Source of the DNA: Thermohalobaculum sp963822985
GTDB lineage: Bacteria > Pseudomonadota > Alphaproteobacteria > Rhodobacterales > Rhodobacteraceae
Direction of reading: 5' to 3'
Length of the DNA stretch: 64,000 bases
Assembly (NCBI GenBank): GCA_963822985.1
Contig: CAWGJU010000015.1
Span: forward strand, 186,001 to 250,000
How positions within the stretch are numbered: position 1 is the stretch's first letter; the number at the start of each line of letters is the position of its first letter. Below, piece after piece: positions 54,488 to 63,930 of this stretch. The notes under the pieces were generated by a model. It saw only the letters and a program-made list of their open reading frames with translations, ran no database searches and was not told where the DNA came from. The position numbers and the translations under genes were made by a program.

Positions 54488-56107
54488 TCAGCTGCGGCCG
54501 CGCGCCAAATCCTGCTCGATGGTCATCGGCCCTGCCTGGCCGGAAAGCCTTGTGCGGTAGACGTAGAGGCCTTCGATGACCCGCTGGACGTAGTTGCGCG
54601 TTTCCTCGAAGGGGATGTTTTCGATCCAGTCGATGACGTCGACGCCGGGCAGGCGCGGATCGCCGAACTCGCCCACCCACTGGTCGACGCGGCCGGCCCC
54701 GGCATTGTAGGCGGCGGCCGCCATGATGTAGGAGCCGCCATATTGCGCGGTGCGGCGCGCGAGATAGGTCTCGCCCAGGCGCACGTTGTAGCGCCAGTCG
54801 GTCAGCAGCCGGTTCTGGTCATATGGCTCGCCGATCCAGCCGGCGACCTTCTGCGCCGTCCCCGGCATCAGCTGCATCAGGCCGCGCGCGCCGGCCCGGC
54901 TGACGGCGCGCGGGTTGAGCTCGGTCTCCTGGCGCGCGATCGAGAGCGCGAAGGCGGGCTCGACCTTGGTGGCGTAGGTGCCGATCTCGTGGACGGGATA
55001 ATAGGCAGGATAGATCAGCACGCCGCGGCCCGCCGCCTTCTTGGCGATGCGCACGGCATAGTGCGGCTGGCCGAGGTCGAGCGTCAGCTGCGTCAGCGGC
55101 GCCAGTGCCCCGGCCGGCATGGTGTCGCCCAGATGCGAGAAGGTCTGCATCGCCAGGCTGTCCTCGCCGGCGAAGTGCAGCACCGCGGCGAGGCGGACCT
55201 CGTCGGTCTGCGTCCCGGGATGCGTGCGCCAGTCGGGCAGCTCGGCCTGCGTCAGCTGGACGTCGCCGGGCGCGCCGATGCTGGCAGCGGCGAGCTGGCC
55301 GTAGAACGAGGTCTGGTAGAGCGCGCCGTCGGCGTACCAGCGCCGGGCCTCGGCCTTGTTGCCGGCGGCCTCGTAGGCGCGGCCGAGCCAATAGCCGCCG
55401 CGGCCGATGCTGATCGGCGTGTCGACCGAATCGCGGAACCGGCGGAAATGCTCGACGGCCCGGCCCGGGTCATTGAGCCTGGTCAGCGCCACCCAGCCGG
55501 CGACCCATTCGGCGTCCGAATAGACATAGCCGTCCGCGGGCGTCAGGAAGTGCTGGCTGGCGAGCGTGTAGGCGGCCTGCGCCCGGCCCTCGCGCATGGC
55601 GCGGCGCGCGAGGTCGAGCCGGCGGTTCGCCCAGGCGCCTGGGGCGCCGAGCGTCGCCGGGCTGCCCGTGACGGACAGCAGGATGCTCTCGGCGGCGGGG
55701 TAGTCGCGCCGGCTGATCGCCCCGGAGAAGTCGCGCCAGTGCACCGCGGCGTCGCCCGTGACGGCAGGCTGGGCGATCACCCCGGCCTCCTCGCCGCCCG
55801 AGCCGTCGAGGAATTGCAGGCCGGGCCATCCGCTGCGACGGTTGACGAAGTCGGTATATTCCGCAGAGGTGCCGGCGCCGCGCCGGACCTTGCGCCAAAG
55901 GATGATGTCGCGGATCAGCGGATCGGAGGTGGCGACGGCGGCCTGGGCCGCGTTCCAGTTGCCCCTGGCGCCGATCGACAGCGCCTCGGCGACCTTGCGG
56001 CCGTCTTGCGCCGCCTGGTCGAGATCCAGGGCGCGGGCCGGAAACGCTGCGAGAACGAGGCCGAAGACGAGGCAGAGGCGGGCAAGGCACGGACCGGTCG
56101 CTACCAA
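54488..56107 (-). CDS. Soluble lytic murein transglycosylase (Slt70-type)
   Basis: 539 residues. Signal peptide VATGPCLARLCLVFGLVLAA then FPARA; a long alpha-superhelical part; catalytic GH23 domain at the C-terminus with SIARQETELNPRAVSRAGAR (catalytic Glu), GLMQLMPGTAQKVAGWIGEP, AAAYNAGAGRVDQWVGEFGD and ETRNYVQRVIEGLYVY. Cleaves peptidoglycan glycan strands with anhydro-muramic products in the periplasm. Start TTG 56107 follows GGGGGAGA and begins exactly at the signal peptide; longer ATG starts upstream would bury it. Divergent from dapA. Confidence 0.88.
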   Translation of the reverse strand: MVATGPCLARLCLVFGLVLAAFPARALDLDQAAQDGRKVAEALSIGARGNWNAAQAAVATSDPLIRDIILWRKVRRGAGTSAEYTDFVNRRSGWPGLQFLDGSGGEEAGVIAQPAVTGDAAVHWRDFSGAISRRDYPAAESILLSVTGSPATLGAPGAWANRRLDLARRAMREGRAQAAYTLASQHFLTPADGYVYSDAEWVAGWVALTRLNDPGRAVEHFRRFRDSVDTPISIGRGGYWLGRAYEAAGNKAEARRWYADGALYQTSFYGQLAAASIGAPGDVQLTQAELPDWRTHPGTQTDEVRLAAVLHFAGEDSLAMQTFSHLGDTMPAGALAPLTQLTLDLGQPHYAVRIAKKAAGRGVLIYPAYYPVHEIGTYATKVEPAFALSIARQETELNPRAVSRAGARGLMQLMPGTAQKVAGWIGEPYDQNRLLTDWRYNVRLGETYLARRTAQYGGSYIMAAAAYNAGAGRVDQWVGEFGDPRLPGVDVIDWIENIPFEETRNYVQRVIEGLYVYRTRLSGQAGPMTIEQDLARGRS

Positions 56108-56340
56108 GTGGTTTCTCCCCCAGGTTGGCCAAATCAGCTGCAGCGCAAGATAGCATAAATGATTAAGCAAACGTGTCCGCTTTTCGGCTGCGTGCAGCCT
56201 TTCCGGGCTGCTGCCCGGGGCCCATTCGACCCAGTGCCCACCCAGTGCAAACCCAGTGTCCCGCATGCCTTGCGGGCTCGCTCGGCCCCGCCTATACGAG
56301 GCCCCTTGCAAAGGTTCGGGGCGAGCCGACGGAGGCGGGG

Positions 56341-57240
56341 ATGGGACAGGCGAACGGCAAGGCCATCAGGGGGTCGCTCCCGGCGCTCGTCACCCCCTTC
56401 AAGGACGGACGGGTGGACGAGGCGGGCTTGCGCGCGCTCGTCGACTGGCACATCGCCGAGGGCAGCCACGGCCTCGTCCCCGTCGGCACGACGGGCGAGA
56501 GCCCGACGCTGAGCCATGACGAGCACGAGCGCGTCGTCGAGGTCGTCGTCGACCAGGCGGCGGGCCGGGTGCCGGTTGTGGCCGGCGCCGGCTCGAACAA
56601 CACGGCCGAGGGCATCCGGCTGATGCGCCACGCCGCGCGGGTCGGCGCGGACGCCGCCCTCGTGGTGACGCCCTATTACAACAAGCCGACCCAGGCCGGG
56701 CTCTACGCGCATTTCAAGGCGCTGCACGATTGCTGCGAGCTGCCGATCATCATTTACAACATCCCCGGCCGCTCGGTCGTCGACATGAGTCCCGAGACCA
56801 TGGGCGAGCTCGCCCGCCTGCCGCGCGTCATCGGCGTGAAGGACGCGACGGGCGACGTGGTGCGCGTCTCGAAGCAGCGCGAGACCTGCGGGGCCGACTT
56901 TGTCCAGCTCTCGGGCGAGGACGCCTCGGCGCTGGGCTTCAACGCGCATGGCGGGCACGGCTGCATCTCGGTGACCGCGAACATCGCGCCCCGGCTCTGC
57001 GCCGAGTTCCAGGAGGCGTCGCTCGGCGGCGACCACGCCCGGGCGCTCGAGCTGCAGGACCGGCTGATGCCGCTGCACACGGCGATCTTCCTCGAGCCGG
57101 GGCTGGCCGGGGCGAAGCACGGGCTTTCGATCCTCGGGCGCTGCGGCGAGGAGGTGCGCCTGCCGCTGCTGCCCGTCACCGAGCCGGTGCGCGGCCGCAT
57201 CCGCGATGCGATGGTGCATGCCGGCCTGATCAACGGCTGA
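56341..57240 (+). CDS. dapA: 4-hydroxy-tetrahydrodipicolinate synthase
   Basis: 299 residues, intact TIM barrel. GSLPALVTPFKDGRVDEAGL, VPVGTTGESPTLSHDEHERV, AALVVTPYYNKPTQAGLYAH, IIYNIPGRSVVDMSPETM, and the Schiff-base Lys in VIGVKDATGDVVRV. Condenses pyruvate with aspartate semialdehyde for lysine and diaminopimelate. Beside a lytic transglycosylase, so both border on cell-wall metabolism. No strong Shine-Dalgarno beyond GGAGGCGGGG before the ATG. Confidence 0.93.
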   Translation: MGQANGKAIRGSLPALVTPFKDGRVDEAGLRALVDWHIAEGSHGLVPVGTTGESPTLSHDEHERVVEVVVDQAAGRVPVVAGAGSNNTAEGIRLMRHAARVGADAALVVTPYYNKPTQAGLYAHFKALHDCCELPIIIYNIPGRSVVDMSPETMGELARLPRVIGVKDATGDVVRVSKQRETCGADFVQLSGEDASALGFNAHGGHGCISVTANIAPRLCAEFQEASLGGDHARALELQDRLMPLHTAIFLEPGLAGAKHGLSILGRCGEEVRLPLLPVTEPVRGRIRDAMVHAGLING

Positions 57241-57277
57241 CGCGCGGGCACACCCGGCCGCCGCCGAGCCGCCGCCG

Positions 57278-58100
57278 TCAGTTCAGGCCGGCGAAGACCG
57301 GGCCGTCGTGATGGCCGGGCGCGATGTCGTCGACGGTCTCCCGGCCGATCTCGCTGCGGCGCACCGACTTCGAGTAGTTCATGACGAACCGCTGCCCGTC
57401 GCCGTCCCGGACGGGCAGGAGCAGGCTTGACCAGCTGGTCGGTCGAGAGGTCGATCAGGATGGAGTGGAACGACAGCTTGGTCTGACCGCCGAGGACCTC
57501 GGCATGGGCGCGCGAGACCGACCGGGCGACGGCTGGGTCCGAGTTCCGGAAGGCGCGGTCGAGCTGTTCGGCGGTGCTGATGTGCAATTCGCGCGCCGCG
57601 AGGCTCTGCCGGCCGAGCTTGCGGGGCGTCGGGCAGTCCAGTTCGCTGTCGGGAGGGCCGAAGACCTCGACATGGTCGTCGAGCTTGCCCGCGGTGGACA
57701 GCACTCCGCCGGAGGCGTGCCACCAGCTCAGCACGTCGTCGAAGGAGGGTGCCGCGAAGGCGGGCGGCTGGCGGCTGGCCTCGAGCGCGCCTGCCAGCGC
57801 CTTCTCCGCGACCTGCGCGGCCCAGTGCTTGCCGGGCGGCCTCGAGGTGAAACCAAAGGTCGAGCCGGGGCGGAGCATGTCGGCGACGTCGACGTTCAGC
57901 GCGCCGGCCAGGCCATAGACCGCCGCGAGATCCGGCGCCTCGTTGCGGTCGAGGATTTCGCCGAGGTAATCGGGGCGGCGGCCTATGTCGATCGAGAGCT
58001 GGCGCGGCGTCTTTCGCGTCTCCTGCATCAGCCGGGACAGCACCCCGAAAAAATAGCTCGTTTGATCTCGAACGACCATCAAACGCTGGAACCCTTGCAT
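57278..58100 (-). CDS. XRE-type HTH protein with uncharacterised C-terminal domain
   Basis: About 273 residues. Residues 15-80 form a Cro/CI-type HTH (RLMQETRKTPRQLSIDIGRR, YLGEILDRNEAPDLAAVYGL). The C-terminal 110 residues (STAEQLDRAFRNSDPAVARS, SFHSILIDLSTDQLVKSLLL after a frame fix near 57426, VRRSEIGRETVDDIAPGHHD) look like a sensory or ligand-binding domain related to PAS-type regulators, but I cannot name it. ATG 58100 or 58079 (MVVRDQTSYFFG). Convergent with dapA. Confidence 0.6.
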
Positions 58101-58183
58101 CCCCTAGTTGCAGAAAAACCTATCTCAAATTGCCGCGCAAGCGGGTCAACGCCTGCTGCTCATCGCTGTCCGGGGGGCCGGGC

Positions 58184-59722
58184 TCAGGTCGCAATCAGCG
58201 GGAAGGTCACGCCCAGCGCCCAGCCGAACGCGCAGCCGACGGCCACGCCGGCGACCGTCGGGTGCCCGGTCGCGCGGTTCAGCCACAGGCTGAGCACGCC
58301 GTAGAGCAGGAAGAAGACGAGAACGACCGGAAGGATGATGATCAGGAAGAACAGCTCCTCGAGATCGAGCGCGACGGCCAGCGCCAGCGATCCGAGCAGG
58401 CAAAGCTTGGTGAAGCCATAGGCCCACCAAGGCGCGCCGGGCCGGCGCACCAGCCACTCGTCGGCCAGCGCGTAGATGATGGTGCCCGCGCCGATCGCCA
58501 GCATCACCGGCGCCCGCGCGACGGTCGGCATGAACGACGTCACATAGGCGTCGAGCGGCAGCCCGATCGCGAAGATCGCGAAGAGCGTCGCGGCGGTCGT
58601 CACCAGCGCCAGCCGCATCGTCGGGGGCTGCGCGCGCAGGCCGCCGGCCCACCAGAGCAGGAGCCCGGTGATCGCGCCGTAGAGGGCGAAATGCAGGGCC
58701 AGATAGCCGGCGACCAGAACCGGAAGGATGTCCGTGGGCAGCGGCCACAGGATCAGCGGCGTGGCGATCGCCGGGACGGCGCCGATTGCAAGCAGCCGGC
58801 GGCGGGAGATTTGCTCGGTCCCACGCCGTTCGCAGCACGGCATGAGGCGCGAGAGCGGCCATGCCAGGGCGACGACGCCGGCGAAGAGCAGGCCGAGCCA
58901 GGGCCCGCGGACCTCGAGATAGCCGCCGCCCTTGCGCGCGAACACCGCGTTGAGCCAGGCGAGCGTCTCGGCCATGCTTTCGCGGCTGTAGAGGACGCCG
59001 ATGTGCTCGACATTGTCGGCGACCACGGCCCGGCGCGCCGTTCCCTCCTGCGGCGCACCGTAGGTCACGCCCTCGGCCACAGGCGCCTCGCGTCCGCGCT
59101 TGATCGCCCTGAGCGCCTCCTCGCGCAGGAAGCTCTCCCATTCGCCGGTCACGACGAGCAGGTTGGCGGGCGCATAGGCGGTCACCTCGCGCGAGAACAT
59201 CGAGACCGCGACCGTGGCCGCGATCGCTGGATCGCCGACCGCGGCCCGCACGACGATGTCGGACGCCATGGAATGCCCGATCAGCGCCACCCTGCCATCG
59301 GCCTGGCCGAGCTGCCGCGCAAAGGCGATCACCTCTCCCAGCTGGGCGAGCAGCGCTGCCGTGGCGCCTGTCTCCTGCGTGACGTCCCCGACCAGCGGCT
59401 CCGGGTTGCGGCCATGGCCGAGGAAGTCGAAGGTGACCGCTACATAGCCGTTCCGGGCCAGGGTGATGGCGAACGGCGCCATCATCTGGCGCGAGCCGGA
59501 AAAGCCATGCGCGATGACGAGGGCCGGCGCGGGCTCGCCGTCGAGCGGCCGGTAGACCGTGACGGGCGTGCTGCCGACCGTGCGGTTCTCGATCGCCAGC
59601 CCGGATTTCCCCGCCTCGACCCGCCACAGTGAATGACCGATCGCGAGGAGAGCGAGGAGAGCCACGAGGATTGGGAGCGGTTGCAAGCCGGTTTTCCGTT
59701 TGGCCGCGCTCGCTTCATGCAT
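58184..59722 (-). CDS. Alpha/beta hydrolase fused to a polytopic membrane domain
   Basis: 512 residues, intact. After one N-terminal membrane anchor (LPILVALLALLAIGHSLW) residues 50-280 form an alpha/beta hydrolase with ALVIAHGFSGSRQMMAPFAI, VTFDFLGHGRNPEPLVGD and nucleophile elbow RVALIGHSMASDIVVRAAVG. Residues 290-510 contain about eight membrane helices (for example LPVLVAGYLALHFALYGAI, LFFLIIILPVVLVFFLLYG). Hydrolase plus a CAAX-protease-like membrane half is unusual. Substrate unknown; probably a membrane-associated lipid or ester hydrolase. Confidence 0.75.
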   Translation of the reverse strand: MHEASAAKRKTGLQPLPILVALLALLAIGHSLWRVEAGKSGLAIENRTVGSTPVTVYRPLDGEPAPALVIAHGFSGSRQMMAPFAITLARNGYVAVTFDFLGHGRNPEPLVGDVTQETGATAALLAQLGEVIAFARQLGQADGRVALIGHSMASDIVVRAAVGDPAIAATVAVSMFSREVTAYAPANLLVVTGEWESFLREEALRAIKRGREAPVAEGVTYGAPQEGTARRAVVADNVEHIGVLYSRESMAETLAWLNAVFARKGGGYLEVRGPWLGLLFAGVVALAWPLSRLMPCCERRGTEQISRRRLLAIGAVPAIATPLILWPLPTDILPVLVAGYLALHFALYGAITGLLLWWAGGLRAQPPTMRLALVTTAATLFAIFAIGLPLDAYVTSFMPTVARAPVMLAIGAGTIIYALADEWLVRRPGAPWWAYGFTKLCLLGSLALAVALDLEELFFLIIILPVVLVFFLLYGVLSLWLNRATGHPTVAGVAVGCAFGWALGVTFPLIAT

Positions 59723-59983
59723 AGGTGGTCCGGAGGGCATGATCCCTATCACGCGATAAGACGAGATTCTGCAACAGGCGCGCGAGGCGAGGCGCATAGG
59801 CGCATCGGCCCCGCGCCGGCTCGGATGCCTCCGGGGTCGAGGAAATGTTCTGGCGGATCAGGTCGCCGGTGGTATGAGTTTCCGGATGTTCTCGTACCTG
59901 ATTGATGGCCTGCCAGCCGACGAGCCGGAGGTGCCCGCAGCGCGGTCGAGCGGCGCAGGCTCGCCGTGGCATCGGCGCCACCT

Positions 59984-61297
59984 ATGAGCGGGCTCGCCCG
60001 GCGCGGCTGGGTTCCCCCAGGCTCCGAGGACCTGGTCCAGCGGGTCGCGTCCGAGGTCGCGGCGGCGCCCTCGGACGCGGTCGACGCCGAGCTCGAGCGG
60101 CTGGTCGCCTGGAACGAAGCGATCGACCGCGACTGCGTCAACCTGAACCCGGCGACCAACGTGATGAACCCCGCCGCCGAGGCGCTGCTGGCGCGCGGCC
60201 TCGGCCCGCGGCCGTCGCTCGGCTATCCGGGCGACAAGTACGAGACGGGCCTCGAGGCGATCGAGCGGATCGAGATCCTGACGGCCGAGCTGGCCGCCGA
60301 GGTCTTCGGCGCGAAATACGCCGAGGTGCGGGTCTCGTCGGGCGCCGTGGCAAACCTTTACGCCTTCATGGCGACCTGCCGGCCGGGCGACGCCATCATC
60401 GTGCCGCCGGCCGAGATCGGCGGGCATGTCACGCACCACGCGGCCGGCGCGGCGGGCCTCTACGGGTTGGCGAGCCACCCCGCGCCCGTGCGCGACATGT
60501 ACTATTCCGTCGACATCGACGGGTTGGCGCGGCTGGCGCGCGAGGTGCGGCCAGGGCTCATCACGCTGGGCGGCAGCCTGAACCTCGAGCCGCATCCGGT
60601 GGCCGAGGCGCGCGCCATCGCCGACGAGGTCGGCGCCAAGCTGATGTTCGACGCCGCGCATCTGTGCGGCATGATCGCCGGGCGTGCCTGGGAGAACCCG
60701 CTCGACCAGGGCGCGCATCTGATGACGATGTCGACCTACAAGTCGCTGGGCGGGCCGGCCGGCGGGCTGCTGGTCACCAACGATGCCGAGCTTGCCGAGC
60801 GCGTCGACCATATCGCCTATCCCGGGCTGACGGCGAATTTCGACGCCGGCCGGGTGGCAGCGCTCGCGCGCACGCTGCTCGACTGGCGCGAGCATGGGGC
60901 GGCCTATGCGCGCGAGATGGTGGCGACGGCGCGGACGCTGGCGGCGTCCCTGACGGTTGAGCGGGTGCGCGCCTATTTGCCGGAGGAGGTGGTGACGCGC
61001 TCGCACCAGTTCGCCGTGCTGGCGGCCGAATGGGGCGGCGGCCAGGCCATGGCCCGGCGGCTGCGGCGGGCGAACATCCTCGCCTGCGGCATCGGCCTGC
61101 CGATCGCGCCGGTGCCGGGCGACCTGAACGGGCTGCGGCTGGGCACGCCCGAGATCGTCCGGCGCGGCATGACGCACGAGCACATGGCCGAGCTCGCCCA
61201 GCTGATCGCGCGGGCGCTCCACGCCGAGCCGGAGGAGTTGGCGCCCGAGGTTTCGGCCTTCCGTGACCGGTTCCAAGGGCTGCACTTCATCCGCTAG
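59984..61297 (+). CDS. Serine hydroxymethyltransferase-like PLP enzyme
   Basis: 437 residues, intact. Fold type I. NLNPATNVMNPAAEALLARG, RPSLGYPGDKYETGLEAIE, VRVSSGAVANLYAFMATCRP, FDAAHLCGMIAGRAWENPL and the Schiff-base Lys in LMTMSTYKSLGGPAGGLLVT. It differs from ordinary GlyA, which has a T-T-T-H-K-T-L-RGP motif, so it may be a GlyA paralogue such as an alpha-methylserine or threonine-type aldolase. Start could also be GTG 59966. Ends with TAG. Confidence 0.75.
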   Translation: MSGLARRGWVPPGSEDLVQRVASEVAAAPSDAVDAELERLVAWNEAIDRDCVNLNPATNVMNPAAEALLARGLGPRPSLGYPGDKYETGLEAIERIEILTAELAAEVFGAKYAEVRVSSGAVANLYAFMATCRPGDAIIVPPAEIGGHVTHHAAGAAGLYGLASHPAPVRDMYYSVDIDGLARLAREVRPGLITLGGSLNLEPHPVAEARAIADEVGAKLMFDAAHLCGMIAGRAWENPLDQGAHLMTMSTYKSLGGPAGGLLVTNDAELAERVDHIAYPGLTANFDAGRVAALARTLLDWREHGAAYAREMVATARTLAASLTVERVRAYLPEEVVTRSHQFAVLAAEWGGGQAMARRLRRANILACGIGLPIAPVPGDLNGLRLGTPEIVRRGMTHEHMAELAQLIARALHAEPEELAPEVSAFRDRFQGLHFIR

Positions 61298-61318
61298 GCG
61301 AGCTCGGCAACGCAGGGC

Positions 61319-62122
61319 TCACCCGCCGGCGAGGAGCGCGACGAGGGCGATCCCGCCGACGACGATCCGCCACCAGCCGAAGACCGCATAGCCGTGCCGC
61401 GAGACGAAATCGAGCAGGGTGCGCACGACCAGCACGGCGCAGATGAACGCCGTCACGAAGCCTACGGCGATGACCGAGACGTCCGAAACCTCGAGCTCGG
61501 CATGGGTCTTGTAGAGGTCGTAGGCGAAGGCGCCCGCCATGGTCGGCATCGCCAGGAAGAACGAGAACTCGGCCGCCGCGCGCTTGCTCGCCCCGAAGAG
61601 CAGCCCGCCGACGATCGTGGCCCCCGATCGCGAGACGCCGGGGATCATCGCGAGGCACTGGAGGAAGCCGATGCCGAGCGCCGGCCATAGGGGCAGGTCC
61701 ATCGCCTCGTGATAGCGATCACGGGCCAGCCGGTCGGCGAACAGCAGCACGATGCCGCCGAGGATCAAAGCGATGGCGATGACCATGGGCGTCTCGAACA
61801 GCACCGTCTTGATGAAGTCGTGCGCCAGCACGCCGATGACGACGGCCGGCGCGAAGGCGATCAGGATGGCCGCAACAAAGCGCCGGGCCTTGGGGTCATG
61901 GGGCAGGGCGCGGGCGATCTCGATCAGCCTCGTCGCATAGACCGACAGGATGGCGAGGATGGCGCCCAGCTGGATCAGCACTTCGAAGGCCCGGCCCGTC
62001 GAGCGGAAGCCGAGAAAGTGCCCGGCCAGGAGCAGGTGTCCCGTGGACGACACCGGGATGAACTCGGTCAGCCCTTCGAGCACGCCGAGAAGCGCGCCGA
62101 TGATCAGGTCGTTCTGCTGCAA
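61319..62122 (-). CDS. uppP: Undecaprenyl-diphosphatase
   Basis: 267 residues with eight membrane helices. Conserved catalytic regions GLTEFIPVSSTGHLLLAGHF near the N-terminus and AMIPGVSRSGATIVGGLLFG later, plus FSFFLAMPTMAGAFAYDLYK. Recycles undecaprenyl diphosphate for cell-wall synthesis (bacitracin-resistance protein family). Start TTG 62122 (QQNDLIIGALLGVLEGLTEF) lies after GGAGGGGACC; longer frames upstream are unconserved. Convergent with the SHMT-like gene. Confidence 0.93.
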   Translation of the reverse strand: MQQNDLIIGALLGVLEGLTEFIPVSSTGHLLLAGHFLGFRSTGRAFEVLIQLGAILAILSVYATRLIEIARALPHDPKARRFVAAILIAFAPAVVIGVLAHDFIKTVLFETPMVIAIALILGGIVLLFADRLARDRYHEAMDLPLWPALGIGFLQCLAMIPGVSRSGATIVGGLLFGASKRAAAEFSFFLAMPTMAGAFAYDLYKTHAELEVSDVSVIAVGFVTAFICAVLVVRTLLDFVSRHGYAVFGWWRIVVGGIALVALLAGG

Positions 62123-62446
62123 GGTCCCCTCCGGCTGGCGGCCGCTTCCCTTACGGGTTCGCGTGCGCCGGGACCAGAGGGGCTGTGTCTTGCCGAAACG
62201 CAAACGATGCGTTGTGGTGCGGGAATCATGCAGGGGCATGCTGTCGTGAGACAGGTCAGCAGGGCTGACGGGTTTTGGCGGTTCGGGCAGCGCCGCCACC
62301 GCTCGGCGCCGTTGCCGAGGATAGTTAGGGAAGGAAGGGTGACGTTTCTGCCTCGCAGGGTCTTTTCATTGCCGGTCGCTTTGGCGTAAATGGTAGGAAG
62401 TGTCCGCCGCGCTGCGCGGTGGAGCTCCGCGTCGGGATGTGCGGCC
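62123..62446. other. Divergent intergenic region uppP / gltD
   Basis: 324 bases without a supported gene. Contains the hairpin-plus-T-run at 62255-62276 and short AT-rich patches before gltD; no clear -35/-10 pair. Confidence 0.5.
62255..62276 (+). terminator. Small hairpin followed by GGGTTTT upstream of gltD
   Basis: GTCAGC, AGG, GCTGAC then GGGTTTT on the plus strand, 170 bases before gltD; an attenuator-like structure is possible. Confidence 0.3.
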
Positions 62447-63884
62447 ATGCCCCAGAGGATGCTGAAATTCGTCGAGGTGCGGCGGTCCATGCCGGAGAAG
62501 CGGGCGGCGCAGGTGCGGCGCGCGGATTTCGGCGAGATCTACGGCGACTTCGCCGATCCGGAGGCCGCGGTCCAGTCGGGCCGGTGCAGCCAGTGCGGCG
62601 TGCCGTTCTGCCAGTCGCACTGCCCGCTGCACAACAACATCCCCGACTGGCTGAAGCTGACGGCCGAGGGCCGGCTGCGCGAGGCCTGGGAGGTGGCGCA
62701 GCTGACGAACACCTTCCCTGAGATCTGCGGGCGGATCTGCCCGCAGGACCGGCTGTGCGAGGGGTCCTGCGTCATCGAGCAGTCGGGCCACGGCACGGTG
62801 ACGATCGGCGCCATCGAGAAGTACATCGCCGACCATGCCTGGGAGCAGGGCTGGGTCGAGCCGATTCGGCCCGCCGAGGAACGCCCCGAATCCGTCGGCA
62901 TCGTCGGCGCCGGCCCCGGCGGGCTGGCCGCCGCCGAGCGGCTGCGCCATGCCGGCATCCAGGTGACGGTCTATGACCGCTACGACCGCTCGGGCGGGCT
63001 GATGGTCTATGGCATCCCCAGCTTCAAGCTGGAGAAGGAGGTGGTCACGCGCCACAACCGGCGGCTGGAGGAGTCGGGCGTCACCTTCCGGCTCGGCTGC
63101 GCGGTCGGGCGCGACATCGGCTTTGACGAGCTGCGCGCAGGCGCATGATGCTGTGGTCATCGCCACTGGCGTCTACAAGCCGCGAGATATCGGCGGCCCC
63201 GGATCGGGGCAGGCCGGAATCGTCCAGGCGATCGACTATCTGACGGCCAGCAACCGCAAGGGGTTCGGCGATGCCGTGCCCGCCTTCGACGACGGCACGC
63301 TCGACGCCAATGGCAAGCGCGTCGTCGTGATCGGCGGCGGCGACACCGCGATGGACTGCGTCCGCACCGCCGTCCGCCAAGGCGCCATCAGCGTCAAATG
63401 CCTCTACCGGCGCGACCGGGCGAACATGCCGGGGTCGATGCGCGAGGTCTCGAACGCCGAGGAGGAGGGGGTCGTCTTCGAGTGGCTGACGGCGCCCAAG
63501 GGGTTCACCGGCGACCGCTCGGTCGCGGGCGTGCGCGCCGTGCGGATGCGGCTGGGGCCGCCCGACGCGACGGGCCGCCAGTCGCCGCAGGAGGTGCCCG
63601 GCTCGGACTTCACCGAGCCCTGCGAGCTGGCCATCAAGGCGCTGGGCTTCGAGCCCGAGGAGCTGCCGGGCCTGTGGGGCTGCGAGGACCTGCCGGTCAC
63701 CCGCTGGGGGACGATCAAGGCGGACTTCCGGACGCACGAGACCGGGCTGCCAGGCGTCTATGCGGTGGGCGACATCGTGCGCGGCGCCTCGCTGGTCGTC
63801 TGGGCGATCCGCGACGGGCGCGAGGCGGCCGACGCGATCATCGGCCGGCTGGGCGCCGGCGTCGCCCGGATCGCCGCGGAGTAG
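62447..63884 (+). CDS. gltD: Glutamate synthase (NADPH) small subunit
   Basis: About 478 residues. N-terminal 4Fe-4S region RCSQCGVPFCQSHCPLHNNI and CGRICPQDRLCEGSCVIEQS; FAD motif VGIVGAGPGGLAAAERLRHA; NADPH motif VVVIGGGDTAMDCVRTAVRQ; GVYAVGDIVRGASLVVWAIR near the C-terminus. Passes electrons from NADPH to the large subunit for glutamate formation. One inserted base near 63140 (before AHDAVVIATGVYKPRD) is the only defect. ATG 62447 or 62459. gltB is not adjacent. Ends with TAG. Confidence 0.93.
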
Positions 63885-63930
63885 CCGCAGGCGTCCGGAC
63901 GGGTGACAGGCTGAGTTCGACGGAGGAAAC

